Below are positions 1 to 9,566 of a DNA stretch of 45,089 nucleotides, piece by piece; positions within the stretch are counted from its first letter, which is position 1; each line of letters opens with the position of its first letter. The translations under genes were made by a program, and so were the position numbers. The stretch comes from Gnomoniopsis sp. IMI 355080 (lineage: Eukaryota; Ascomycota; Sordariomycetes; Diaporthales; Gnomoniaceae): the NCBI GenBank assembly GCA_027946555.1, contig JAPEVC010000272.1, forward strand, positions 1-45,089. Reading direction: 5' to 3'. Below the pieces are notes generated by a model. It ran no database searches and was not told the DNA's origin. It was given only the letters and a program-made list of their open reading frames with translations.

Positions 1-978
1 CCGAAGGAGGATATGTACGATGCAAGATCGGTCGCATCAGATTTTTTGAGGACTGGTTAGGAGCAAGGGGGTTTGGGCGGCAATGAGGAAAGACTGGGGA
101 TGGTTAAAGGGGAAAAGAAAGAAGGAAAAAAATAACTTCAATAGAGGCTGCTTGACTAATTGAATGGTTTGCTTTTGCTGTGCTACATATGTATGGGGTG
201 TCTTGGTAGCTTTCGTAATAGATCGCATCAAACGGTGCTGTAGTAGTACAAAACCAATGCCCAGATGCTTTATGCTAGTCGGCTGCCATTCGTTTTACCG
301 CCGTTGGTTTCATTTCGTCGTCCATGGTGAGGCCACATGACAGTTGACACTGGGACAGTATACCTCGATTCCTGGGCTAGCGAGCCGAATTTCCTTCACC
401 ATTTTTTCCACCTTCCCCCCAAAAAGGCCTGGCCTAGATGAAATCTCAGGACACATGGGTAATTAGCATAGGTATTGTATCTCAGTACCTCAAGCTGCGT
501 ATTTTGAAGCCCAACCAGGCACATGCAGAAGATTTGATTGATATGAGGCAGGTTGTCTTATGCAACTGGGTATGTTTATATTCTTGGGCACAACTGATTT
601 ACCTCTATAGAATTCCAAGAAAGCAGGCTGTTGTAATTAGCTTTGAGCATGACATTGCACTTATCCATCTAAGAGGAAAGCACCGAAAAAACAATAAAAA
701 AACCAGCCGCCACAATCCATATTCCTCCTCACCATCCTCACCCATTATACTCTACACACCCCAAAGTCCGCAATCTCGACCGAGCAAATTTTCGGCTATC
801 AAAAAGGGTCTTTTCTTTTACTCATAGCCTAGAGCGAAGTTTTGGAACGTCGAGTGTTTCGTTCAGTGATGTGATTTGAGCCTTTTGCTTGCCCCCCTTT
901 CTGCAGGACTCACCCCGTGTGTCCCCCCATATTGGACAATAGACCCCGCCACTAAAACAAAAGAAGAAGAAAAAGAGT
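1..978. other. intergenic, no supported gene
   Basis: No ORF here has a recognisable domain. The longest open frame (438-827, plus strand) is rich in low-complexity Ser/Pro and basic residues near its end and resembles nothing I know. A run of five A at 970-974 reads as TTTTT on the minus strand, directly downstream of the tRNA gene, and fits an RNA polymerase III terminator. Confidence 0.5.
970..974 (-). terminator. Pol III T5 terminator of the tRNA gene
   Basis: Five consecutive T on the minus strand begin 5 nt past the tRNA discriminator base, as expected for RNA polymerase III termination. Confidence 0.6.
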
Positions 979-1106
979 CGGCCGTTACGGGAGTTGAACC
1001 CGTGATCTCCGGATTTTTCTTTTATTCTGTCTCAAGAAACACTGCTGCGGTGAATTTGGGACGGTGGTATAAAAGTCCGGCGCTTTAACTGCTAAGCTAA
1101 ACGGCC
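979..1106 (-). tRNA. tRNA-Lys(UUU) with a 55-nt intron
   Basis: On the minus strand a complete cloverleaf can be drawn: acceptor GGCCGTT pairs with AACGGCC, D stem GCTT/AAGC, anticodon stem CCGGA/TCCGG, a 5-nt variable loop AGATC, and T stem ACGGG/CCCGT around loop TTCAACT. The anticodon loop reads C-T-TTT-A, then an intron (1015-1069) at the canonical position after nucleotide 37, then A38. The mature length is 73 nt with discriminator G. The anticodon TTT lies at 1071-1073. The B box GGTTCAACTCC is good. The A box TAGCTTAGCAGTT deviates in the D loop, where the usual G18G19 pair reads G-T. The gene is followed by a T5 terminator (970-974). Lys(UUU) tRNA genes carry introns in several fungi, which fits. 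The odd D loop leaves some chance of a slightly decayed copy. Confidence 0.85.
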
Positions 1107-1416
1107 CTTGAAGATGAAGGGTTGGATATGAGGTGCTTTGTTTTATATTGTTCTCATACTACGGCGAGGTAGACTTTTGATTCTTCTGTCGGCGAAGATA
1201 TAATTATTCTTACAATGGACTTTGTTCTTCGTGTCAGCTTCATCTCATGTATATATATATGTAGCCCGCCGCCCTCTTCCTCGCTCTACCGGGCGCCGCC
1301 CACGAGTCTTAACTATTTGTCACCTAATGCTTAAAAGGGAATATGGAAACTATTTCTCTTCTATCGGCTAGAATTGGGATCTTTCGGCTTCCATGCCTGC
1401 TTACGTAGGTAGCTGG

Positions 1417-2232
1417 TCAGTCCACAAATGCAAGGCTCATCATTCCTTGGGATCCAGGAATGCCCTTAATAAGACTCCTCGAAATCGGCCAGTATTTCTG
1501 GATGAATACTTCGCCTTCCTGTACCCAGTGTGCATTTCTGTCTGTGTTGACATAGAAAAGATGCTCGCCTGGACACAGAGTCAGATGGACTGGCACTTGC
1601 GGTTGCACTTTATGGAGGCGTTTTGCAAAGCCAGATGAACAGACAGACGGGCACTGGGACAACAAAATTTCATATCAGCTGTGGAAATCGATTTCTCTTC
1701 CAAAGAACTTCACGTACAGGGAATACCATAAACAAGAAACTTACCATGGTGTCGTTTGTGCCATGCAAAACCTACACAGGCGACATGACCTTGTCACTCC
1801 CTTCTAGCGTCTGCATGATGCCCTCGAGAGTCGATTGGCGCTCTCCTCCTCCTCCTCCTACTCCTCCTCTTGCAACGACAGTGCCCCGCGCATAGTCCCC
1901 GTTCTGAATCCATCTCCAGAAGTGGGCCACATCGCTCAGTATGTCCCTTCCGGTCGACTCGAGCAAGAGTCGACAATCCGGGGTGACGATGATGGCTTCC
2001 TTCTCGAGAGAAAGATCCAGTAGCCACTGCGCAAACCACGGCTCGTACATTCGGTGGCCTATGAAAAAGCCGCCGCCGTGCCAGCGAACAGCGACCGGAC
2101 TCTTTTGGCAGTAAATGGTGACTTGGTGGAATCACAGATACTCACCGAAGTGAGAATAGTGGTTTCGAGAGGAATGTTGTTGATGATACGGAAGGGCACG
2201 TCGACGCGGGTGAAGGGCGCGAACCGAGACAT
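1417..2232 (-). pseudogene. alpha/beta-hydrolase relic lacking its nucleophile core
   Basis: Reading the minus strand, an ATG at 2232 opens a 29-codon exon (2146-2232). A 44-nt intron (GTGAGT...AAAAG) leads into an exon with the oxyanion-type motif VRWHGGGFF, then YEPWFAQWLLDLSL and IIVTPDCRLL, typical of the fungal alpha/beta-hydrolase-3 fold. The end of the fold is also present: the acid-residue motif VLHGTND (ending at 1745), a GTAAGT intron (1654-1744), then a C-terminal exon (1417-1653) with FAKRLHKVQPQ, the PGEH histidine motif and EVFIQKYW. Between the two halves only about 45 codons remain where this family normally has about 150. These codons contain a CTC microsatellite and an in-frame TAG just before VLHGTND. 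No GxSxG motif is found in any frame. I therefore read it as an internally deleted, probably inactive gene. An unrecognised intron could remove the TAG but cannot restore the missing core. Confidence 0.75.
1843..1871. repeat. imperfect (TCC)n microsatellite
   Basis: About ten TCC/TCT triplets with one TAC interruption lie inside the alpha/beta-hydrolase relic, at the place where the central part of the gene is missing. On the relic's strand this reads as a Gly/Arg-rich stretch. Confidence 0.9.
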
Positions 2233-2743
2233 AGCTATAATTCTTGCGCTGACTAGATCAATAGTCTCTGGTTCTGGCTGGCTATTTCGTATGCTGAATA
2301 GCGTAAGAAGGCTGTTCTAGAGTCGCGAGCAACTTATATACCCACCTTAGAAAGTAGGCGGCATCTCACTCTACCGCGATCCTCACATAACACGTTTGCT
2401 ACCTTGGTGCTCCAATTCTCGCACAATCTGCGCCATATTCCTAGCTACATACCTAATTAAATAGTCTTCGGTAATTTGATGTCTGAACGTACTCGGATTT
2501 TGAAAAGCAGACGGCAAGTCGAATCTGAATCTCCATACAGTCAGAATTCGGTTCATACTTGTAGTTATAAAGATCACTTGCGACCTGGGTTTTAAACGAG
2601 GTCTGTTGTCTTGGTGATCGGTTGCCAAATCATCAAATCATGACAAGAGAATCTTAAAATATCGTGCGAGATCTGTGATTGCCAGTGATGCCTATGGACC
2701 GATGGTTCTTATCCGTATAGCCTGTCCAATTTTCCTGAACTCC
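2233..2743. other. intergenic, no supported gene
   Basis: This is the gap between the 5' end of the hydrolase relic and the 3' end of the F-box gene. One minus-strand open frame (2383-2628) has a plausible amino-acid mix, but it begins with TTG, has no ATG near its start and matches no family I know. Confidence 0.4.
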
Positions 2744-3988
2744 TCACCGAAGATAGGGCGAGCTCTCCTCATCATCACTATCTCCCCATATTTCTTCATC
2801 CATCCTCAATTTGCCGACTTCCTGTGTCACAGTACTCTTTCCCCTCCCGTCAAAGATGATGTCGATGAGGCTCTGTTCAAAATGATCGTATAATGCAATG
2901 AACCCACCCCAGCCGCCATGGCCATAGCTACTCAGACCATAAGCTCTGAGGTCCCATGATTCGCAGATGCCATCCAGCGCGCAAGTAAGGTCAGATTTTG
3001 AGGCTTTTAACTGTTCTTGAAGTTTCTCTCGCTTAGAGTTGAAGGGGTAGGAGATCCAAGAAACCTCATGTTCATTTGGCCGAGGTTTAACACGTCCACG
3101 AACAATGTGGTGGCCGTGGTCCGGTAGGTCCTCAACGTAAGGGCAGGTCTCACCTTCGAACGGCTGTGGAAGCTATGAATATAATCAAATCAGCTTTGCT
3201 CGGTAATCAGGTCGCTGGACGGATAGGTCCCACAGCACTAAAGAATGTACGTGGTTCTAAGGTTGGAGGATTACTCATTTTTGTCCAACGCATTCCGAAT
3301 ATTCTACGCAACGAGTGCCCTGGAGAGGTTTCGAGGCAAGCGCGTTTCTTGGATGTTCACTTACTCGGCTCATCTCATCCACATAGTAGATGTGTCGCAT
3401 CGTCAAGTGGCTCAGACGTTCAGGCCAGGCTGACTCTGGGAGACAGAGGAGGCTCCAAACGTAGTAGTAGGCTCGAATGAATCGAGATTTTTCGCTGGGA
3501 CTGAGTTCGGGAGGGTGCATGACGAATACCTTCTTGCTAATATCTTGGAACAACACCATTGTCAGTGCTTATGTTTGTAATATTCATAACATCGAAGAAA
3601 CGTGATTTTGCAACCCACCCATTGAATGAGGCGCGATTTCTCGGCCAAATCTTTCCGAGCTCTTGACCGCCTTGGTTGAGTTTCTTAACAATTGACGGAT
3701 GTCTTTTGCTCTGAGCGATTTTGGTTCCAGCATTGGGCCCCCAAGCCCTTTCTGGTCTCGAAGAAGGGCGCGGGCGTGCATTTCGAACTCAATGTCCAGT
3801 CGGGCAGTCCGCTGATATATGCTCGGTGCATGGTCATCTAGAAGCTTGGTTGCTCGACGGCAAGATAATGCGAAGGATAAGACGTCGGAGATCGTGCTAA
3901 GTGAATAGAAAATGTTGAGAACGACATCGTCGGGCATGACTTGGAGCCTGTCGGGCAGGAGGCTGCCCGTTCTTGATGGGTGCTCCAT
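2744..3988 (-). CDS. F-box domain protein
   Basis: Three exons on the minus strand (3988-3619, 3543-3308, 3172-2744) splice to 344 aa with frame preserved. Intron 1 is GTGGGT...CCAAG (75 nt); intron 2 is GTAGAA...ATAG (135 nt, donor less certain). The first ATG in frame is at 3988; the open frame extends upstream but has no ATG. Residues about 10-50 read LPDRLQVMPDDVVLNIFYSL followed by a helix with LSFALSCRRATKLL, the pattern of a degenerate fungal F-box that would dock on Skp1 of an SCF ubiquitin ligase. The remainder is not a recognised repeat or substrate domain. It contains many Trp, Tyr and His residues, a GHGGWGGF motif and an acidic tail with GDSDDEES. Such F-box proteins are numerous and fast-evolving in ascomycetes and the substrate cannot be guessed. 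The F-box call is moderate; the gene itself looks real because the spliced frame closes exactly. Confidence 0.65.
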
Positions 3989-4163
3989 GAATGCCTGTGT
4001 CCCCAGAACCTCTAGGTCAATATGGACTTGGGTAGGCGGAGTCAAAGCATGCGACGAAGGTGCGAAGCGACTTTACGTTGCAAACGAACTGGCTGATTTT
4101 ACAAGAACAGCGGGGGGCCTAGCAACCATGCCCACCCACTGTCAAATGAGTAGTCACCTACTA

Positions 4164-4196
4164 GTCAGCACTGTTGGTCAGCACTGTTGGTCAGCA
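4164..4196. repeat. 13-bp tandem repeat, 2.5 copies
   Basis: The unit GTCAGCACTGTTG occurs at 4164-4176 and 4177-4189, followed by the partial copy GTCAGCA at 4190-4196. It lies in non-coding sequence. Confidence 0.9.
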
Positions 4197-5003
4197 ATTT
4201 GTTTCGTGGTCTGCAGGTGTCTTCTGCGTCAAGTTATAAGCATCCCTTTTACCAACGCGTGAGCGTGAAACTCACATGTATTTGGCATATTTTTGCTGTT
4301 TTGTGAGCGGAAACGAATCTGCTAACCGATAATATGCAGGTCTCGGCTTTAATTATGGACTTTCTGGTAGTATATTGCATATGCCTCTGTACGAGACCTA
4401 TGCAGCCTTGGCCGGTGTTGTGGATCAGGCCCACATTGGAAGTTACATTTCCGGTGCCTTCAGTGGCTGAGGTTCCGTAGATGGACCATTGGAGATGTAA
4501 TTAGAAACAAAGCTACCCACACGGCTCTTACGCCTTATGAAGGTGGAACGGCCTCATTCCTGGGAACTGGCCCACTGGCCTTCGTGGAGGACTGACACTA
4601 CCTCCATATTCAGCTTACAGTAAAGGTCTGTTGTTTGTATACGTATCATTATGAGACTCGGAAGAGCTTGACTCATGGATTCTGGGCTATTTTCGGTGTG
4701 CCATGGAATGTTCATTTGATACCTATGGAGGCCAAAATTGCCCGCTCTCGTCAGCTTCGACAGGTGACTGGCTTCAAGTGGGTTCGTTCCTAAACAGACT
4801 GGCCGCCCTCAACCTGCATTGGCCCCAACATGCATTGGTTTCCTCCTGCTTGTGCAGATTCAGGGCAAAATGGTCTGCGACCTGACCACACTGGTCTTCT
4901 GACCTCGACCTGTCTGGACGCGATCCACTACCTGTCTAGGCAAAAGATGTATCGCAGAGGGCGACTTATTGTCTAGGAGCTCAGAATTACTGTAAAAATC
5001 GAA

Positions 5004-5010
5004 TATAAAT
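5004..5010 (+). promoter_or_regulatory. TATA box of the secreted-protein gene
   Basis: TATAAAT lies 129 nt upstream of the ATG at 5133, in the expected orientation and range for a fungal TATA-driven gene. Confidence 0.45.
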
Positions 5011-5132
5011 GAAGACTTAGCCTCTCCTTTGGTGGACAGAAACAAACAGACACAACCGTCCACGCATAAGTACACATTTGCAACTCATTCAATCACTTCA
5101 ACACGGTGCTGGCTCACCTTAATTTTTTCAAT

Positions 5133-6651
5133 ATGTATTTTTTTTACCGTTTGCTAGCATCCTCGTCCTTCAGCTTGTTTCTTTTACTGGGGGCTTTGAC
5201 GCAGGTGACCTATTCAGCTCCTACAACATCTGAAGACACTCCCTCCCCGTTCAATGCCGCATATGATGGTATCATTGCGGACAAATCACCTGGCTTGGGC
5301 ATTGAACTAGAACTCCCCAGTTTGTTCTTGGAATCTGCCACATGCCAAACCGATTGCCAAAGTGACAAACTCAAAGCCAAAACCCTTGGAGGACGTACTG
5401 GCACCAATTGGGAATTGACAGTTGACACCACGTTACAACAAAAAAAGTTGACAGCAGAATGTCAGTATATGAATAGTACTGTATCAAATTTACCTCGGCA
5501 GAAGTTTTAACAACCTTTATCACAGACATTCTGGACGGTACTAAACTCAAACTGAATGCAGGCACAGTTGCCAAAGCAGCCGCTGCAGTGGCAGAAGACA
5601 TGGTAACAAGCATGGAATTCCTTCAAATATCAATCTGAAATTGACCATTATTTGATAGATCAAGTGGAAGCCCAAAGTGGGTGACTCGATGTCAATCGCG
5701 ACAGACACTTTCAAGGACTGGAAAGTGAGTACAGCGCCTAGAGACATATCTAATGAAAAATGGGCCATCCAGGCAACTGCTCCCATGCCACTTGCAGGTA
5801 TCAACGACCTCTTTGAATTGGCTGCGAAGAAGCAGGCATCAAAATCAGTCCTTCTTTCATCAGCTACGACAAAAACGAGCCCAATGGTTTGGGTCAATGA
5901 AGAGTTTTTCAAGTTGAAGCCGCAAGGTAATTCAGGTGTCAGCAAAAATGCGCTTGGATTCCTATCCGTGTTGATGACATACGTCAAAGGAGTTGACCAC
6001 ATCAACTCGATTGTGAAGAGCGACAATAGCCCAAAGATGCTGACATCAATCATGCCTCGAACGTATTTCACAACGATGTTCGACCTTGTCAAGTCTGATC
6101 TCAAGTTTACTTCGACGACGACCGGACTATATTATCTTATCAGGGTTCTATCCTGTTACGAAGTGTACTGGGACGATGCTGTTGATATAATGTATGTTGC
6201 CAATCTGATCCTTGAAGAGATTTGAACTTCACTATTAGTTACAATCGGCTAACAAGATGTTGGTCCCAGTGTGGATACGGCGTATTGTAAGGACATGGGA
6301 ACCAAAGCGCCAGAGCCCATCGCTGGAAAGCTCGACAATGCAGCTTTCGAATTCCCAGCCTCAGGATCGATGGCGAAGAGGAGTATTAAGCTCAAAGACT
6401 GGATCAGTGGCATCCAGACCAGCAAGAAGACCGAGGCAGATATGCTGAGCACCGCAGACAAAGATTTCTTTGACGGGCAGATTGGAGGACTCAAAGACGG
6501 CACTGAATATGTCCTTGGCACTAAGACAGAGGCGCCTCTGTTTGAGTTCCGGGACCTCGCTGGTATCAAAGCGAACCAAATCGAAGCAAAGGCAGTAGCT
6601 CTGGAAAAGGCTATTGTTGCTTTACATCAGACCTACGGTAAGACGTCTTAG
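5133..6651 (+). CDS. secreted protein of unknown function, 439 aa
   Basis: Four exons (5133-5460, 5526-5602, 5659-6191, 6270-6651) joined by consensus introns (GTCAGT...CACAG, GTAACA...GATAG, GTATGT...CCCAG) give 440 codons including stop. The frame that starts at 5106 begins with GTG; the first ATG is 5133. It encodes a hydrophobic leader (LLASSSFSLFLLLGAL) with probable signal-peptidase cleavage near VTYSAP, so the product should be secreted. The mature part contains the phrases GLGIELELPSLF, GTNWELTVDTT, YILDGTKLKLN, LTSIMPRTYFTTMF, GQIGGLKDGTEYVL and LFEFRDLAG. These have the look of a conserved soluble domain, but I cannot attach a function. Cysteines are few. No membrane segment follows the leader. 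The gene is intact and flanked by non-coding sequence on both sides. A role outside the cell is inference from the leader only. Confidence 0.8.
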
Positions 6652-8207
6652 TTGCTCGGCAGCATACTGGATACAGGACGCCATGCATAAGCGGGAGGAT
6701 TTACGGGATACACAGTCTACAGTGTTCCAGGGCCTCTATTTGAGGGGATGGCTCCCGGAAGCTAGTGGGCGGCGGGTGTAAAGATAGGTACTACGATTTG
6801 GTTTTCCCTCTCTGAGGATCTTCATGAGTTTTTTATATAGGTCTTGTCTTTCTTTGTATTGCTTCTGTCTAAGAAAATCCAGCCCATTGAGGACCCACCT
6901 CTCTGATACTAGTTCTGCGCGACTTTTCGAGCGCCTCCGTATGAGGGCGGGAGGGCTGCTCGGAAAGGACAGGATGCTACAAAACCTGGGTAGAAGCACT
7001 TGAAGCAGAATGAGAGTCTTGAATTCGAATCCCCGTCCTCGTACTGGCAGCAGCACTTCCGAAACAGTCTGCGTGCTACCACATACTAATCGTAAAGCGG
7101 GAAACAAAACAACGAGTATAGTGACCAAGGGCTTAACAATGATTGCATTTCGAGGAAGTACGAAATGCTTGAGGCCTGCTCACCTGCAGCTCTGGCTAGC
7201 GTGGAAGCCGAGTATGGGTCAAATGTATTGTGGTAAATAAAGATGATCATTCAAAGGTACAAGGTGACTCTGCAAGGCTGAAAGATATCTCAGAGAGGTA
7301 GGTGTAACCCTAACCCTGTGCTCGGCACCTCGTAGAGACCCAACCATTCCTGTGCTGAGTACTATCTGCATAGCCTGTAGCTTCACTAACTTATTATGGC
7401 GAGATCTCTCAGCACGGAATCTGAATATCGTGAATTGATCCATTTGGAGAGATCCATACCGCGGTACTCTGCCGATGCACGGCGCTACATCAAAACAGTT
7501 GACTCCGTCCAGTGCGCCGCTTAGCTGGAGAGGCTCACGGTGCTGAGCTTGGCCTCCATTTGAGGGACTCGACGACTCCACGTCCAGGTTTGTAATGTTT
7601 TCTGCGGACGAAGAAGCCATGTTTTATAGAAGATGGATATCGAGCGAGGTGCTGTGCTGGCGTACCTGTATGTAGACGGCAAAAACTCGCTTTTGGGTAG
7701 CTGGGGCAGGCTGGGTTTATATCACCATGAACTCGAAAGTTCCTACGAATGATCAAATGAGTAGGATTTGGTCTCAGAGTGCGTTTTACTGCATGTACAT
7801 ATCCAAATTACACAAAAATTACCGCCACCTAGGGGAGGCTAACTACAAAGGAATCTGTCTACCAGGTAGGTATCTACTTGTCCACTAGTCGTCATATCTG
7901 AAAGAGGGAGAGGTCGGATCTCTACAACTTGCTTTTCAAGATTGTTTAGTCTATGTTGGCTTCCGCTGAACTATATCTCGTAGAGAAAATACTACGAAAT
8001 CAAGACGTGAGCCCTGAGACGAGAGCCCTTAGTGCCCATTGCATGCTCGGGTTTTATGCACGACGCGACCCGGCTTACAGGAAAGCAGGATTGAAGTGGC
8101 ATGTGTACCCTCTCGTTACTGTATGTATCTGATGCCAACAACTACAGCGTCAGCGAGCTTAACTCAACATCCAACTCTGATCTAGTCTTTGTTCAAGACG
8201 CGCCAAA
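6652..8207. other. intergenic; one weak minus-strand ORF
   Basis: A minus-strand ORF with a real ATG (7620 down to 7219, 133 codons) starts MASSSAENITNLDVESSSPS, then is Arg-rich. It matches no family with confidence and could be a decayed gene or chance. The segment also has a two-unit TAACCC telomere-like stretch at 7305-7317. Nothing else is supported. Confidence 0.4.
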
Positions 8208-9140
8208 ATGTCCGACTATCCTGACCGTCCCCAGACGCCCCAGGCGATGCTTCATCGTCTTCCCGACAAGCCGGAGTTCCCGTCGAGCGGGGCACGTAAT
8301 AAGCCGTCCAAGTACGTCATCCTCATCGTCGCCTCCACCGCCGTTGCAGGCAAGGCGCAGATTGCAACATCCGTCGCCGACGCGCTTTCTTGCCCGCTCT
8401 TCCAAGGCGACAGCCTGCACGAGACCTCGGCCAGAGCCGCCACCATGAGCAGCAGCGCTGCGGTGTCGCAAAGGAGCGATGCTGGTGAGCGGCAAGCAGC
8501 TCCAGAACCGAACAAGGAACGGTATCAGCGCATGTGGCTGTCTAAGATGACGAGGACGGGATATCTCTTCCCGGATGAGTCTCGACCAGCCAACGAGGGC
8601 TTCTCCGGCTTTGGCGGAGGAGCCCCAGCGCCATCATCTACCTCGACAAGTCGCCGTGGCCCAAGTAGTTCTGTCGCGTCTGCTTCAGGATCATCCGGCA
8701 TTAGCAATGTAAATAGCTATGTTTTCACTGGTGGGGCGCCCGGCGCGGCAAGGTACATCAACAAGCCTCCCCCAACCGTCACCTTATCCGAGGACGAGAA
8801 GCTGCGCAAGGCGAATCCTGCCTTGATGGTTGTCACCCATCCAGTGTTGGAGCAATGGCACAAAGACTCTATCAGACACGTGGTCGGTGAATATGGCATC
8901 GCTGTCATTTTCGTTCCTTTGGATGAAGATGACGAAGACGAGGACTTGCCTGTGTTGAAGCCTCTAGATCCAAGGACAATGACAAGTTTTGCTTCATTGG
9001 GCTCTCTTTGCAATGCGCAAACGAACACCGCGGGTGGAAGTCTGGATGATGAGATTGTTTTGAGTATCAACGTTGCCTCGAAGGTCGAGGATCTTATAGA
9101 AGACATTGTTCATGGTGTGCGCGACATTATGAATGTCTAG
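8208..9140 (+). CDS. gluconokinase-like P-loop protein with degenerate Walker A
   Basis: A single-exon ORF of 310 aa starts at an ATG in good context (CAAAATGTCC). Residues about 38-65 have the arrangement of a gluconate-kinase P-loop domain (beta strand YVILIVAST, loop AVAGKAQIA, helix, then GDSLH, which matches the G-D-x-L-H substrate motif of gluconokinases). The P-loop GxxGxGK[ST] is replaced by STAVAGKAQ: the lysine is kept, but the glycines and the following Ser/Thr are not. Next comes a segment with RYQRMWLSKMTRTGYLFPDE, a Ser/Gly-rich low-complexity linker (about 125-175), then a second conserved block with PALMVVTHPVLEQWHKDSIR and an acidic stretch DEDDEDED. The pattern suggests a fungal relative of gluconokinase that has probably lost kinase activity and may serve another role. 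Activity is unproven; the gene itself is solid. Confidence 0.7.
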   Translation: MSDYPDRPQTPQAMLHRLPDKPEFPSSGARNKPSKYVILIVASTAVAGKAQIATSVADALSCPLFQGDSLHETSARAATMSSSAAVSQRSDAGERQAAPEPNKERYQRMWLSKMTRTGYLFPDESRPANEGFSGFGGGAPAPSSTSTSRRGPSSSVASASGSSGISNVNSYVFTGGAPGAARYINKPPPTVTLSEDEKLRKANPALMVVTHPVLEQWHKDSIRHVVGEYGIAVIFVPLDEDDEDEDLPVLKPLDPRTMTSFASLGSLCNAQTNTAGGSLDDEIVLSINVASKVEDLIEDIVHGVRDIMNV

Positions 9141-9222
9141 ACAGAGAATGATTGCATGTTTTCTCTAACCTACATAGGTCTCTTGCTACGGTTGCTGTTG
9201 CCTTTCCTTATATGCTTTTGTT

Positions 9223-9440
9223 TCATGTCTCCATTTCGCGCCGTGAAAAAAGAACCAGCCATAGGCCAGAACTGAAGATGACAAAGACTCCAGCAATGAA
9301 TACAGATGTCCCACCTGGGCGGAGGTAAAGACGAACCGCTCAGTGAGAAGGGTTGGAAGAGTGGTAAGAACCATGAAGTAGCCGCCATACATGAGCGCGC
9401 CCCCTAGCATGCTGTCGTCTGAGAAATGGGATTGGAGCTC
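9223..9440 (-). pseudogene. relic of an MFS transporter
   Basis: On the minus strand the frame opened at 9440 encodes MLGGALMYGGYFMVLTTLPT followed by LLTERF-FTSAQVG, like transmembrane helix 7 and the following loop of DHA1-type major facilitator drug/H+ antiporters. In another frame, directly downstream, FIAGVFVIFSSGLWLVLFSR then REMET and a stop (9223) resemble the last helix and C-terminus of such a transporter. The helices between are missing, the frame changes and an upstream TGA (9441-9443) closes the N-terminal side. It is therefore a fragment of an exporter gene, now dead. It lies just downstream of the hydrolase of the polyketide locus, so it may be what remains of a cluster exporter; that is inference. 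Confidence 0.6.
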
Positions 9441-9566
9441 TCACGTAAAGTAGTATCTATAGATAGCTGAACGAGGACCGCCTTCAAGTGTGAGCTGAGC
9501 TTTGAGTGAGCATCCAGACGCTCGCTCAATGCCATGAACCTGATTCCATTGGCCAACCTCCTATTA

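Larger units (their letters stand above)
3989..5132. other. intergenic region upstream of the secreted-protein gene
   Basis: Only small shadow ORFs are seen. The stretch holds a short 13-bp tandem repeat (4164-4196) and, at its right end, the likely core promoter of the gene at 5133. Confidence 0.4.

Noticed and set aside
438..827. 129-codon plus-strand ORF
   Set aside because: It has no domain, signal or splice partner and ends in simple Ser/Pro sequence; treated as chance.
7008..7035. tRNA T-arm-like TTCGAAT at the end of a possible second tRNA
   Set aside because: The flanking bases do not form a T stem on either strand and no acceptor or anticodon arm can be drawn.
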